Source: Sphingomonadaceae bacterium (GTDB lineage: Bacteria > Pseudomonadota > Alphaproteobacteria > Sphingomonadales > Sphingomonadaceae). Taken from it: a DNA stretch of 64,000 nucleotides. The DNA lies in contig JANWWL010000004.1 of the NCBI GenBank assembly GCA_025056155.1, forward strand, positions 248,001-312,000. Direction: 5' to 3'. A program made the translations under genes and the position numbers. Positions within the stretch are counted from its first letter, which is position 1. The number at the start of each line of letters is the position of its first letter. Shown here piece after piece: positions 16,735-25,377 of this stretch. A model generated the notes under the pieces. It was not told the origin of the DNA. It ran no database searches and saw only the letters and a program-made list of their open reading frames with translations.

Positions 16735-18495
16735 GTGCAGCGGGCCTCTGCCTTTGCGGTCGTGCCCCTGGCGTTCGTCGGGGCGTCGTCGGTCGTGACG
16801 CCCGTCGTCCGGGACCGGTCGCCCGACGATCCTGGGGCCGGCGACGTCGTCTACGTCGCGGAAGGGGGCGAGCGACTCAGCGAGCTTGCCGAGCGGCATT
16901 TCCGCGTTCCCGAAGCCGTCCTCGAAGCGCGCCGGCGCAACCGCCTGACCAGCGACGTGCTCGAGCCGGGGCAGCACCTGCGGCTTGCTTCCGTATGGCT
17001 CAAGTTCCGCGCCCTCGAGGCGCCGGTCGTGGCCGTCCGGGGCGAGGCCGTCGTGCGGCGCGGGGCCGAGGAAGAGCGGGTGCGCCTGGGCACGGTGCTT
17101 CGGGAAGGCGACCGACTGGTGACGGGTGCCGTGGGTCTTGTGACGCTGCGTCTGCCCGACGGCACGGAACTTGCGATCCCGACGCGAACTTCCGTGCGGT
17201 TCGATCGGCTGCGGCGCTACGACCTGGGCGAGCTCGTCGACCGGCGCTTCACCGTGGAGCGCGGCAGCCTCGAGTCCCGCGTGCGCCCCTTGAGCCCGCG
17301 GGGCGGCCATCACGACGTGACCACGCCGCTGGCGGTGGTGGCGGTGCGCGGCACCGACTTCCGGGTGTCGTTTACGCCGGGGCTCGACCGCACGGTGGCC
17401 GAAGTGCTCGAGGGACGGGTCGGCCTCATGCCCTTCGCGGGTCAAGATCGCGGCGAGCGCCGGGTGGAGGGGGGATACGGCGTGGTCGTGACCCGGGCGG
17501 GGGCCCTGCCCACAGAGCCCATGCCACCCCCACCGGTCCTCGATGGGCCGCCGCCCGAGTATCGGTCGGGCGAGCTTCGCGTGAACGTGCGGCCCGAGCG
17601 TGGCGTGGCCACCTACCGGCTCGAAGTGGCGACCGACCCGGCCTTCGTCGACCGTTGGGCCGAGGTGGAGGCGCCGGACGGCCGGTTCCGGGTGGGCGAC
17701 TTGCCCGCAGGCGGCTATCACGCGCGGCTGCGCGCCGTGGGGGCAACGGGGATCGCGGGACGCCCGCTCGTATTTCCGTTCCGCGCCTCGGCCGGTGGCG
17801 GGGCGGGGCCAGCGGGTGGCCCGCCGCCGGCCGGTGGCGGCCGCGCAGGGGACGACCCATCGCAGCCCGAGGCGGGCCTCATCGCGCTTGGCAGCGAGCC
17901 CGCACCGACCCTGGCCGGGGTGGCACCGGCTCCACCATCGGGCGCGTCGGACGGGTTCGCCGCGGCGGTGGCGCTCGCCCTCGAGGGCGGAGGCCCGTTC
18001 GGCGCGCCGACCTTGAGCGACGGTTTCCCAGCGGCGGACGCCGGGGGCGGCCCCTGGGCCATGGCCGCATCGGCGCGCCTCGGGCCGGGGGGTGCTGGCC
18101 GCCTCGGCCAGGGCGGTGGCGGGGCGGGGCCCGTCCCGAGCGAGTCGGGGCCGGCCTTAGGTCCGCCGCCACCGGCACCGCCGTCTCCCGGGTCCACGGC
18201 CCCGCCCGCGCCGGCGCCCTGGCCGGTGCCGCCGCCTGTCCCCCCGCCCGGCGCGTGGCCGCCGGCGGCCGGGCCATCGCCAGTGTCGCCCACCCCAATG
18301 CCGTTGCCCGCTTCCCCGCCGCCTCCCGGCCCCACGGCCCCGCCCCTGCCGGCGCCCTGGCCAGTGCCGCCGTCCCCCCCAGTCCCCATCCCTGAGCCGG
18401 CGACGTGGCTCGTCCTCGTCTTGGGCTTCGGTCTGGTGGGGTTCGCCCTTCGCACCGGCCGCCGCCCGGCCCGACGTCGGGAGCCGGACGCCTGA
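16735..18495 (+). CDS. FecR/LysM-domain protein with PEP-CTERM sorting tail
   Basis: 586-residue exported protein. An N-terminal signal segment (AFAVVPLAFVGASSVV) is followed by a LysM-like module (about residues 40-85, GDVVYVAEGGERLSELAERH to LEPGQHLRL). Next comes a FecR domain (about 95-260, GTVLREGDRLVTG and VVAVRGTDFRVSF), then a Fibronectin-like segment. A Gly/Pro/Ala-rich linker of about 200 residues contains an internal duplication. The C-terminus is a PEP-CTERM tail: PEPATW, a hydrophobic helix LVLVLGFGLVGFAL, and an arginine cluster. GTG 16735 has GAGGG eight bases upstream. FecR/LysM genes beside CHASE2 proteins are a known neighbourhood. The exosortase-type tail implies processing at the inner membrane. 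It may act as the extracytoplasmic ligand of the CHASE2 kinase. Confidence 0.85.
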   Translation: MQRASAFAVVPLAFVGASSVVTPVVRDRSPDDPGAGDVVYVAEGGERLSELAERHFRVPEAVLEARRRNRLTSDVLEPGQHLRLASVWLKFRALEAPVVAVRGEAVVRRGAEEERVRLGTVLREGDRLVTGAVGLVTLRLPDGTELAIPTRTSVRFDRLRRYDLGELVDRRFTVERGSLESRVRPLSPRGGHHDVTTPLAVVAVRGTDFRVSFTPGLDRTVAEVLEGRVGLMPFAGQDRGERRVEGGYGVVVTRAGALPTEPMPPPPVLDGPPPEYRSGELRVNVRPERGVATYRLEVATDPAFVDRWAEVEAPDGRFRVGDLPAGGYHARLRAVGATGIAGRPLVFPFRASAGGGAGPAGGPPPAGGGRAGDDPSQPEAGLIALGSEPAPTLAGVAPAPPSGASDGFAAAVALALEGGGPFGAPTLSDGFPAADAGGGPWAMAASARLGPGGAGRLGQGGGGAGPVPSESGPALGPPPPAPPSPGSTAPPAPAPWPVPPPVPPPGAWPPAAGPSPVSPTPMPLPASPPPPGPTAPPLPAPWPVPPSPPVPIPEPATWLVLVLGFGLVGFALRTGRRPARRREPDA

Positions 18496-18539
18496 GTCCG
18501 ACCCTTCGCCACGGGCGTCCCCGTGGCCCCGCCGCCGAC

Positions 18540-20900
18540 GTGCTGGCCCGGCTGCGGGGCGGGCTGCTCGGCGAATGGTTGGCCCTGTGGGGAATCGCCC
18601 TCGCCCTGGTGGCCGCGGCCACGGCCTGGGCTCCCTTCGCGCGGCTCGACAACGTGCTGCACGATGCTCTGTTGCGCGCCGCCCCCGCGCGGCCGTCGCC
18701 CGACATCCTGATCGTCGCCATCGACGACCGCAGCGTGCACGCCCTGGGTCGGTGGCCTTGGCCACGGGCGGTGCATGCGGACCTTCTTGGCATCCTGGAG
18801 AAGGCGGGCCCGCGAGTCATCGGCTATGACGTGCTGTTCGTCGAACCCGAGCGGGGCACCCCGGGCGACGAGTGGCTCGCCCGGGCGCTCGCCGCGGCCG
18901 CGCCCGTCGTCGTTCCCTACCTCGTCGAGGTGCCGGGGGAGGGCAGCGCGGCCTCCCGCATCGTGTTGCCGGCCGGGCCCCTGGCTCGGGCCGCCCACCT
19001 GGGCCACGCGATCGTCAAGGCCGATGCGGACGGCGTGGTGCGCGCCCTGCCGCGGCTCGAGGCCGACGGCCAGCCGCTCGCCCACCTGGCGGATGTGGTG
19101 GCCGAACTCGCCCGCACCGGCCGTCCGCCCTCGGCGATCGTGCCGGCTTCCGGCGCGGTGATCGGCGTCCGGCCGGCCTTGCGGATTCGCTTCCGCGAAG
19201 GCCCGGCGGGCTATCCGCAGGTATCCTTCTCGGACGTGCTGGCCGGCCGGGTGCCACCCGAGTTCCTCAGGGACCGGATCGTGCTGGTGGGGGCCACCGC
19301 GGCCGGCCTGGGCGACCGCCACGCCACCCCGATGTCGGGCCGGCTGGAGACCATGCCGGGCGTCGAGGTGCTGGCCAACCACGTCGACTCCACGCTCGCG
19401 GGTGACCGCATTCGGCTGCCGCCGGCCTGGGCGCAGTTCCTGTTCACGGCCCTGCCGCTCAGCCTCCTGATGCTGGGGCTGCTGCGGTTCGGCCCGCGGG
19501 TGAACCTGTGGCTGGGGCTCCTCTGGGCCGCAGTGACGCTCGCCGCCTCGGCCCTGCTGCTGTGGCTGGGCCGGGTGTGGTTTGCCCCCGCCACCGCCCT
19601 GGTGGGGCTGGCCCTCATCTATCCCCTTTGGGGCTGGCGCCGACTGGACTTCGCCAACCGCTTCATGGGGGCCGAGCTCGAGGCGTTGGCGAGCGAGCCT
19701 GCCATCCTGCCGCGTCGCCACCCCCCGCCCCCGGTGGGCGACCCGGTGGCGCGCCAGGTGGCGCTGATGCACGCCGCCATCCAGGACGTGCGCGACCTGC
19801 GCCGCTTCGTGGGCGAATCGCTCGACAGCCTGCCCGATGCGACGCTGGTCACCGACCTCGAGGGCCGCATCCTGATCGCCAACGATGCCGCCGTCGACCT
19901 GTTCCACGGGCGACTGGCCGGCCCCCTGTTGGGCCTGGGCCTCGAGCCGGCGCTCCAGGCCTTGGCGGGTGATGAGCCTGAGCTGATGCGCGAGGCACGC
20001 GACCTGTTGGACGCCATCGCCCGCGGCGACCGCGCGACCCGGAGCACACGCGAATGGCGGCTTGCCGACGGCACGGACCTCGACGTGCGGCTTGCCTTCT
20101 TTTCCGACGACGCCGGCCGTCCGCTGGGCTGGATCCTGCGCTTCGTCGACATCACGCCGCTGCGCGAGGCCGAGCGCCAACGGGAGGAGGCGCTGCGCCT
20201 GTTGACCCACGACATGCGCAGCCCCCAGGCGTCGATCCTGGCCATCCTGGAAGCGGAAGGGGCCGGCCTTCCCGACGGTCTGCGCGACCGGATCGCCCGC
20301 TACGCCAGCCAGACGTTGGCCCTGGCCGACCAGTACGTGCAGTTCGCCCGGGCGGCGCTTACCCGACCGGTGCTGGAGCCGTTCGACCTGAACGAAGCGG
20401 CCCTCGATGCGGCGGACGACCTGTGGCCGCTGGCCCGCGCGCGGGGCAACCGGATTTCGACCACCGTGCCCGATGGCGAAGCGCTCGTGCTGGGCGATCG
20501 GGCGCTCGTCACGCGCGCGATCCAGAACCTGCTCGGCAACGCCATCAAGTACGGCCGGCGGGGCACCGCCGTCGCGCTCGCCGTGACCCGTGCGGGCGAT
20601 GATTGGTGCCTGGCCGTCCACGACGAGGGGCCCGGCATCCCCCCGGCCCAGCTGCCGAGCCTGTTCGAACCGTTCCGCCGGCTGGCCGCTCCTGAGGGTC
20701 GCCCACCCGAACCTGGCGCCGGCCTTGGCCTGGCGTTCGTCAAGCGGGTGGTCGAGCGGCACGGCGGTCAGGTCTTCGCCACCTCCACGCCAGGACGGGG
20801 CTCGACCTTCGGGTTTCGACTGCCGGCGGCGCCGCCCCGCCCCGATCAGGCGGCCGACGCGACGCCGGCGGCGGCCGCCAGGGCGCGAGCGGCCTCGTAG
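18540..20900 (+). CDS. CHASE2-PAS sensor histidine kinase
   Basis: 786-residue membrane sensor kinase. It has one N-terminal membrane helix (residues 14-31), an extracytoplasmic CHASE2 domain (about 36-285, ILIVAIDDRSVHALG and VLVGATAAGLGDRH), three closely spaced helices (about 300-367), a PAS domain (about 430-545, LPDATLVTDLEGRILIAN) and a kinase core. The H-box is LLTHDMRSPQ with His557. N, G1 and G2 boxes are NLLGNAIKYG, DEGPGIP and GAGLGLAF. The only standard start near the FecR stop is GTG 18540. A CTG at 18492 overlaps the FecR stop and has GGGAG upstream, so it is an alternative. The 3' end overlaps the convergent acyl-CoA synthetase by 55 bases. Confidence 0.9.
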   Translation: MLARLRGGLLGEWLALWGIALALVAAATAWAPFARLDNVLHDALLRAAPARPSPDILIVAIDDRSVHALGRWPWPRAVHADLLGILEKAGPRVIGYDVLFVEPERGTPGDEWLARALAAAAPVVVPYLVEVPGEGSAASRIVLPAGPLARAAHLGHAIVKADADGVVRALPRLEADGQPLAHLADVVAELARTGRPPSAIVPASGAVIGVRPALRIRFREGPAGYPQVSFSDVLAGRVPPEFLRDRIVLVGATAAGLGDRHATPMSGRLETMPGVEVLANHVDSTLAGDRIRLPPAWAQFLFTALPLSLLMLGLLRFGPRVNLWLGLLWAAVTLAASALLLWLGRVWFAPATALVGLALIYPLWGWRRLDFANRFMGAELEALASEPAILPRRHPPPPVGDPVARQVALMHAAIQDVRDLRRFVGESLDSLPDATLVTDLEGRILIANDAAVDLFHGRLAGPLLGLGLEPALQALAGDEPELMREARDLLDAIARGDRATRSTREWRLADGTDLDVRLAFFSDDAGRPLGWILRFVDITPLREAERQREEALRLLTHDMRSPQASILAILEAEGAGLPDGLRDRIARYASQTLALADQYVQFARAALTRPVLEPFDLNEAALDAADDLWPLARARGNRISTTVPDGEALVLGDRALVTRAIQNLLGNAIKYGRRGTAVALAVTRAGDDWCLAVHDEGPGIPPAQLPSLFEPFRRLAAPEGRPPEPGAGLGLAFVKRVVERHGGQVFATSTPGRGSTFGFRLPAAPPRPDQAADATPAAAARARAAS

Positions 20901-22438
20901 TCGGGCTTGCCGTTGGGCGCCCGAGGCACTCGGCCCACCACCACCACCCGTTTGGGCGCCTTGTAGTGGGCGTGATGGGCCTTCACGTGCGCGATGAGCT
21001 CCACTTCCGTGACGGGCGCGCAGGTTTCCACCACGGCGGTCACCGCCTGGCCCCACCGTTCGTCCGGCACGCCGAACACGAGGGCGTCCTCGACCGCCGG
21101 ATGGGTCTTGAGCGCCTCTTCCACCTCCTCGGGGAACACTTTCTCGCCCCCGGTGTTGATGCACTGGGACCCGCGGCCCAGCAGCACGATCGACCCGTCG
21201 GCCTCGAGCGTCGCGAAGTCCCCGGGGATGGTGTAGCGCCGGCCGTCGATCGTCACGAACGTCTTCGCGCTCTTCTCGGGATCCTTCCAATAGCCCAACG
21301 GCAAGAGACCCGACCGCGCGATACGGCCGATCCGGCCCGAGCCCGGCGCGATGGGACGCAGCTCCTCGTCGACCACGATGGTGTTCTCGTCATGCTGGAA
21401 CCGGGTGGGGGTGTTCGGCCGATCCGCACTTGAAATGGCCACCCCATAGCCCAACCCTTCGGACGAGCCGTAGCTGTCGATGCAAATCATCTGCGGCGCC
21501 CGGGCGAGAAGGCCCGCCTTGACCTCGGGCGACCACATGGTGCCCGAGGAGATCATCACTCGAACGCCGGGCAGGCCGCCCCCTTCCGCCTCCAGCACGC
21601 GCAGCAGCGGCCGGGCGAATGCGTCGCCCACGATCACCACGAAGTCGGGCCGCCACGTCGCCACCAACCGCAGGGCGTCGACGGGATCGAAGCTCCGCCG
21701 GGCCTGGGTGATGACGGTGCCGCCCAGCGCCAGGGCATAGACCCCCATGAGGAGGCCCGTGCCGTGCATCAGGGGCGGCAGCACCAGGGCCCGCCGTCGC
21801 TCGGGGTTGGACAGCACGGCCTCGATGTGGGCCTCGAGGCTTGGAGGTGGTGGCGTGAACAGGGCCGGCGCGCCGCCGCCCAGCAGCGTGAACAGCGTCG
21901 CCTGTTCCCACATCACCCCCTTGGGCATGCCCGTGGTGCCGCCCGTGTAGATGAAGAACAGGTCGCCGGGCTGATGGTCGGCCACGACGGGATCGGCCGG
22001 GCCGCTCGCCAGGGCTTCGAACGAGGCCGCCCAGGCGGGCGGCGTACCGCCCACCTGCACCCATTGCCGCACCAGCGGCAGGCGGTGGCGGATCTCCTCC
22101 ATGGCGGGGGCGAATTCCGCGTCGAACACCACGACGTGGGCGTCCGAATTGTCGAGGATGTAGTGCAGTTCGGCCGGGGCGTAGCGATAGTTCACGTTCA
22201 CGTGCACCATGCGGGCCTTGACCGCGGCCGCCGTGGTGAGGAGGTAGGCCGGCGAGTTGCGCATGAGATGCGCCACCTTGCTGTCGGGCCCGGCGCCGGC
22301 GGTCAGGAACGCGCGCGCCAGCGCGTTTGTCATGCGGTCGAAGTCACGCCAGCTCAGCACCTCCTCACCGTGAATCAGGGCCGGGGCGTCGCCCAGCCGG
22401 TCGCCTAGCGCCGCATAGACCTGACCGAAGGTCCACAT
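20846..22438 (-). CDS. AMP-dependent acyl-CoA synthetase/ligase
   Basis: 530-residue adenylate-forming enzyme, probably activating a fatty or other carboxylic acid to acyl-CoA through an acyl-AMP. The ATP loop is FIYTGGTTGMPKGVMW, the adenine-binding block is DSYGSSEGLG, and the hinge region contains GSQCINTGGEKVFPEEVEE. The C-terminal catalytic Lys is in RAPNGKPDY. ATG 22438 has a strong GGGAGGAGG site, so the in-frame opening to 22510 is not used. It is divergent from the quinone oxidoreductase gene (97 bases) and its last 55 bases overlap the histidine kinase gene. Chain-length preference cannot be told. It could supply a starter for the polyketide synthase but is not in that operon. Confidence 0.92.
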   Translation of the reverse strand: MWTFGQVYAALGDRLGDAPALIHGEEVLSWRDFDRMTNALARAFLTAGAGPDSKVAHLMRNSPAYLLTTAAAVKARMVHVNVNYRYAPAELHYILDNSDAHVVVFDAEFAPAMEEIRHRLPLVRQWVQVGGTPPAWAASFEALASGPADPVVADHQPGDLFFIYTGGTTGMPKGVMWEQATLFTLLGGGAPALFTPPPPSLEAHIEAVLSNPERRRALVLPPLMHGTGLLMGVYALALGGTVITQARRSFDPVDALRLVATWRPDFVVIVGDAFARPLLRVLEAEGGGLPGVRVMISSGTMWSPEVKAGLLARAPQMICIDSYGSSEGLGYGVAISSADRPNTPTRFQHDENTIVVDEELRPIAPGSGRIGRIARSGLLPLGYWKDPEKSAKTFVTIDGRRYTIPGDFATLEADGSIVLLGRGSQCINTGGEKVFPEEVEEALKTHPAVEDALVFGVPDERWGQAVTAVVETCAPVTEVELIAHVKAHHAHYKAPKRVVVVGRVPRAPNGKPDYEAARALAAAAGVASAA

Positions 22439-22534
22439 GGGCCTCCTCCCTCGCCCGCCAATCCCCCCGTTCCGCATTGACAGGCCGCGCCCCCGCCCTT
22501 CAACCCTCACATCTTGCCGGGGAGGGGGTGCGGC

Positions 22535-23509
22535 ATGAAAGCCTGGGTGGTGCGGTCGCTGGGCGGGATCGAGGCGCTAAGCCTCGAAGCGGTGCCCGAC
22601 CCGCCCGCACCCGGACCGGGCGAGGCGACCGTGCGGATGGTCGCCGTGGGCCTCAACTTCCCCGACCTGCTGATGCTGGAGGGTCGCTACCAGTATCGCC
22701 CACCGCTTCCCTTCGTGCCCGGGATGGAGGGGGTGGGCCGGGTCGAGGCCGTGGGCGAAGGGGTGTCGGCCGACCTGCTGGGCCAACGGCTGCTGGTGGG
22801 CGCGCGCGCCGGCCTTATGGCCCAGCGGGTCACCCTGCCGCTGTCGGCGTTGCGGCCCGCCCCCGACACCCTGTCGGACGCCGAAGCCGCCGCGTTCACG
22901 GTGGGCGCCCTCACCGCCTGGGTAGGGCTCGTCGAGCGGGGCCGGCTGGCGGCCGGCGAGCGGTTGCTCGTTCTGGGGGCGGGTGGGGGCATGGGGCTGA
23001 TGGCCGTGGCGCTCGGGGCGGCCCTGGGGGCCGAGGTCTGGGCCGTCGCCTCCTCGCTTGCGAAACTCGCGCTGGCCGAGGCGGCGGGCGCCCAGGCCAC
23101 CTGGCGGGTCGACCGCCAGGCCCCCGACCTCGGTCCGCTGGCCGGGCAGTTCGACCTGGTGTTCGACCCCGTGGGCGGTCCGCTCGTTGCCCCGGCGATC
23201 GCCGCGTTGCGGCCGGGCGGGCGCTATCTCGTCATCGGCTTCGCGGGCGGCCCGCCCGTGCCGCTGGGCGTCGACCAGATCCAGGCCCGCTTCCTCGAGG
23301 TGATCGGCGTGCGCGCGGGCGAGGCCGGCCGGCGCGATCCGGCGGCGGGACGCCGGCACCTGGCGGCGATCGATCGGCTGGCGGCCGAAGGGCGGTTGCG
23401 ACCAGCGGTGGGCCTTACCCTTCCCTTCGTCCAGGCCCCGGAAGCCTTTCGCGCCATGGCCCGGGGCGAACTCTGCGGCAAAGCGGTCATCTGGTGCGAT
23501 ACGGACTGA
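22535..23509 (+). CDS. NADPH:quinone oxidoreductase-type MDR protein
   Basis: 324-residue medium-chain dehydrogenase/reductase of the zinc-free quinone oxidoreductase group. The N-terminal GroES-like domain contains VGLNFPDLLMLEGRYQ and PFVPGMEGVGRV. The Rossmann loop is LVLGAGGGMGLMAV, and no zinc-cysteine cluster is present. It probably reduces a quinone or an enone with NADPH. ATG 22535 follows GGGGAGGGGG. The gene is divergent from the acyl-CoA synthetase and just upstream of the glycine riboswitch region, but it ends before it and is not expected to be riboswitch-controlled. Confidence 0.9.
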   Translation: MKAWVVRSLGGIEALSLEAVPDPPAPGPGEATVRMVAVGLNFPDLLMLEGRYQYRPPLPFVPGMEGVGRVEAVGEGVSADLLGQRLLVGARAGLMAQRVTLPLSALRPAPDTLSDAEAAAFTVGALTAWVGLVERGRLAAGERLLVLGAGGGMGLMAVALGAALGAEVWAVASSLAKLALAEAAGAQATWRVDRQAPDLGPLAGQFDLVFDPVGGPLVAPAIAALRPGGRYLVIGFAGGPPVPLGVDQIQARFLEVIGVRAGEAGRRDPAAGRRHLAAIDRLAAEGRLRPAVGLTLPFVQAPEAFRAMARGELCGKAVIWCDTD

Positions 23510-23572
23510 CTTGACCCGCCCGCCGCGCTCCCGCATGTGATTGGGGTCGTTCGTCGGAGGTCCGGCGAGCGT

Positions 23573-23752
23573 CGCTGCGGGAGAGAGCGGATCAGTCCGC
23601 CGCCGAAGGAGCAACCGCCCCCGGAATCTCTCAGGCCAAAGGACCGCAGCGGCGCCGGGTGACGACGGTCTGAAAAGCGCTCCCCACGCGGGGGCCACCG
23701 AAGGGGTAACCTCGGCCCCGGGGTCGAGGGAAGCTCTCAGGTCGCACGACAG
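23573..23752 (+). promoter_or_regulatory. Tandem glycine riboswitch
   Basis: Two consecutive glycine aptamers. The first is closed by a perfect 8-base P1 stem, CGCTGCGG (23573-23580) with CCGCAGCG (23644-23651). It contains the conserved GAGAG, GCCGAAGGAGCAA and CTCTCAGGCCAAAGGAC blocks. The second (about 23660-23752) contains CACCGAAGGGGTAA and CTCTCAGGTC. The short linker TGACGAC...TCTGAAAAG is typical of the tandem arrangement. Between it and gcvT is a hairpin CGGCCC/GGGCCG (23775-23792) ending just before the AGGAGG site at about 23798, a plausible expression platform. Such switches usually turn the gcv operon on when glycine is plentiful. Confidence 0.95.
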
Positions 23753-23819
23753 GCGGGGGCACGAGTTCCGGGGTCGGCCCTGGGCGGGGCCGGCGCGAGG
23801 AGGTCGTGCGGGGCCGTCG

Positions 23820-24944
23820 GTGACCGAAGAGGACCTCAAGGACGTGCCGCTGGCAGCATGGCACCGGGGGAAGGGCGCCCGGATGGTGCCGTTCGCGGGC
23901 CATCGTCTCCCCTTGAGCTACGGCGACGGCATCCTGGCCGAGCACCACTGGACCCGCACGCAGGCGAGCCTGTTCGACGTCTCGCACATGGGCCAGTTCC
24001 ACCTTGCGGGGCCGGGTGCGGCGGCCTGGCTCGAGCGCTGGTGTCCGGGCGACTTCCAAGGCCTCCAGCCAGGGCGGATGCGCTACACGCTCCTCCTGGC
24101 CGAGGACGGGGGCATCCTCGACGACCTGATGGTCATGCGCCTGGACGACTCGCTCGTGCTCGTGGTGAATGCCGCCCGGCGCGACGCGGACCTGGCCCAT
24201 CTCGGCGCGCGGCTCACCCGAGGGCTCAGCCTGACCCATCTGACCGAACGGGCGCTGCTCGCCCTTCAGGGCCCCGCCGCGGCGGGCGTGGTGGGCCGAC
24301 TGGGCTTCATGCCCGACACCCCCGACACGCCACCCGCCCCGAACCTGCGTTTCCTGGCTGCAGGCCGCTACCGCTGGAACGGAGCGCCGGTTGTGCTCAC
24401 CCGCTCGGGCTACACGGGCGAGGACGGGTTCGAACTCTCGGTGCCGGTGGAACTGGCGCAGGAGCTGGCCGAGGCGCTCCTCTCCTCCCCCGAGGTGCGG
24501 CCCGCGGGCCTGGGTGCCCGGGACACGTTGCGGCTCGAAGCCGGGCTGCCGCTCCATGGCCACGACATCGGGCCGGACACCGAACCCGTGGAGGCGGGCC
24601 TGGCGTTCGCCATCTCGCCCCGCCGGCGGCGGGAGGGTGGGTTCCCCGGGGCCCAGCGCATCCTGACGGTCCTCAAGAACGGCCCCGCCCGGCGTCGCGT
24701 GGGCCTCAGGCTCGACGATCGGCAGCCCGCCCGCGAGGGCGCCCCGATCCTGGCGGAGGGTGAGCCGGTGGGCCGCGTGACCTCGGGCGCCTTCGGGCCG
24801 TCGGTGGGGTCGGCGATCGCCATGGGCTACGTCTGTGCCGACCGGTCCGAGCCGGGGACGCGCGTTAAGGTCGAGGTGCGCGGCCGGCATCTGCCCGCGA
24901 CCGTCGTGCCGCTGCCGTTCCGTCCCCACCGCTACGTCCGCTGA
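23820..24944 (+). CDS. gcvT: Glycine cleavage system T-protein (aminomethyltransferase)
   Basis: 374-residue T-protein. It transfers the methylene group from the aminomethyl-lipoyl H-protein to tetrahydrofolate and releases ammonia. Motifs are MVPFAGHRLPLSYGDGILAE, SLFDVSHMGQF, LQGPAAAGVV and the folate-contacting TRSGYTGEDGFELSV. The start chosen is GTG 23820, giving a normal N-terminus. The AGGAGG site is about 16 bases upstream, longer than usual, so the start is less certain. The open frame extends back through the riboswitch, but that part is untranslated leader. It is first in the operon gcvT-gcvH-gcvPA-gcvPB. Confidence 0.94.
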   Translation: MTEEDLKDVPLAAWHRGKGARMVPFAGHRLPLSYGDGILAEHHWTRTQASLFDVSHMGQFHLAGPGAAAWLERWCPGDFQGLQPGRMRYTLLLAEDGGILDDLMVMRLDDSLVLVVNAARRDADLAHLGARLTRGLSLTHLTERALLALQGPAAAGVVGRLGFMPDTPDTPPAPNLRFLAAGRYRWNGAPVVLTRSGYTGEDGFELSVPVELAQELAEALLSSPEVRPAGLGARDTLRLEAGLPLHGHDIGPDTEPVEAGLAFAISPRRRREGGFPGAQRILTVLKNGPARRRVGLRLDDRQPAREGAPILAEGEPVGRVTSGAFGPSVGSAIAMGYVCADRSEPGTRVKVEVRGRHLPATVVPLPFRPHRYVR

Positions 24945-24959
24945 AGCAAGGAGGTCTGC

Positions 24960-25328
24960 GTGCGGCGCTACACCCGCGAACACGAATGGATCGAGGTGGC
25001 GGGCGAGACCGCCACCGTCGGCATCACCGACCATGCCCAGCGCCAGTTGGGCGACATCGTCTTCGTCGAGCTGCCCGAGCCGGGGCGCGTACTCGAGAAG
25101 GGAGCGGAGGCTGCCGTGGTGGAATCGGTCAAGGCGGCAAGCGACGTCTATGCCCCGGTCTCGGGCACGGTGCTCGAGGCCAACCTACGGCTGAAGGACG
25201 AGCCGGGGCTCGTGAATTCCAGCCCGGAGGAGGCTGGCTGGTTCTTCCGCCTCACGCTCGCAAACCCGCGGGAACTCGAGGATCTCATGGAGGCGGACGC
25301 CTACCGGGCGTTCGTCGCGGGCCTGTGA
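24960..25328 (+). CDS. gcvH: Glycine cleavage system H-protein
   Basis: 122-residue lipoyl carrier that shuttles the aminomethyl group between the P-, T- and L-proteins. Its lipoylation lysine is Lys58 in [13 protein letters not shown]. The fold begins TREHEWIEV and ends [16 protein letters not shown]. The start is GTG 24960, with a consensus AAGGAGGT site at 24948-24955. It is second in the operon. The L-protein function may be supplied by the dihydrolipoyl dehydrogenase of the pyruvate dehydrogenase operon at 55-56 kb or by another copy. Confidence 0.97.
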   Translation: MRRYTREHEWIEVAGETATVGITDHAQRQLGDIVFVELPEPGRVLEKGAEAAVVESVKAASDVYAPVSGTVLEANLRLKDEPGLVNSSPEEAGWFFRLTLANPRELEDLMEADAYRAFVAGL

Positions 25329-25377
25329 CCGCGCCCGGGCGCCCGGCCGCCGGGCCCTGGCCCAAGGAGGACGGGCG

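Noticed and set aside
17718-21290. Long antisense frame (about 1190 codons) across the FecR and CHASE2 kinase genes
   Set aside because: Same GC-driven artefact. The FecR and kinase proteins have recognisable domains in order and the antisense translation does not.
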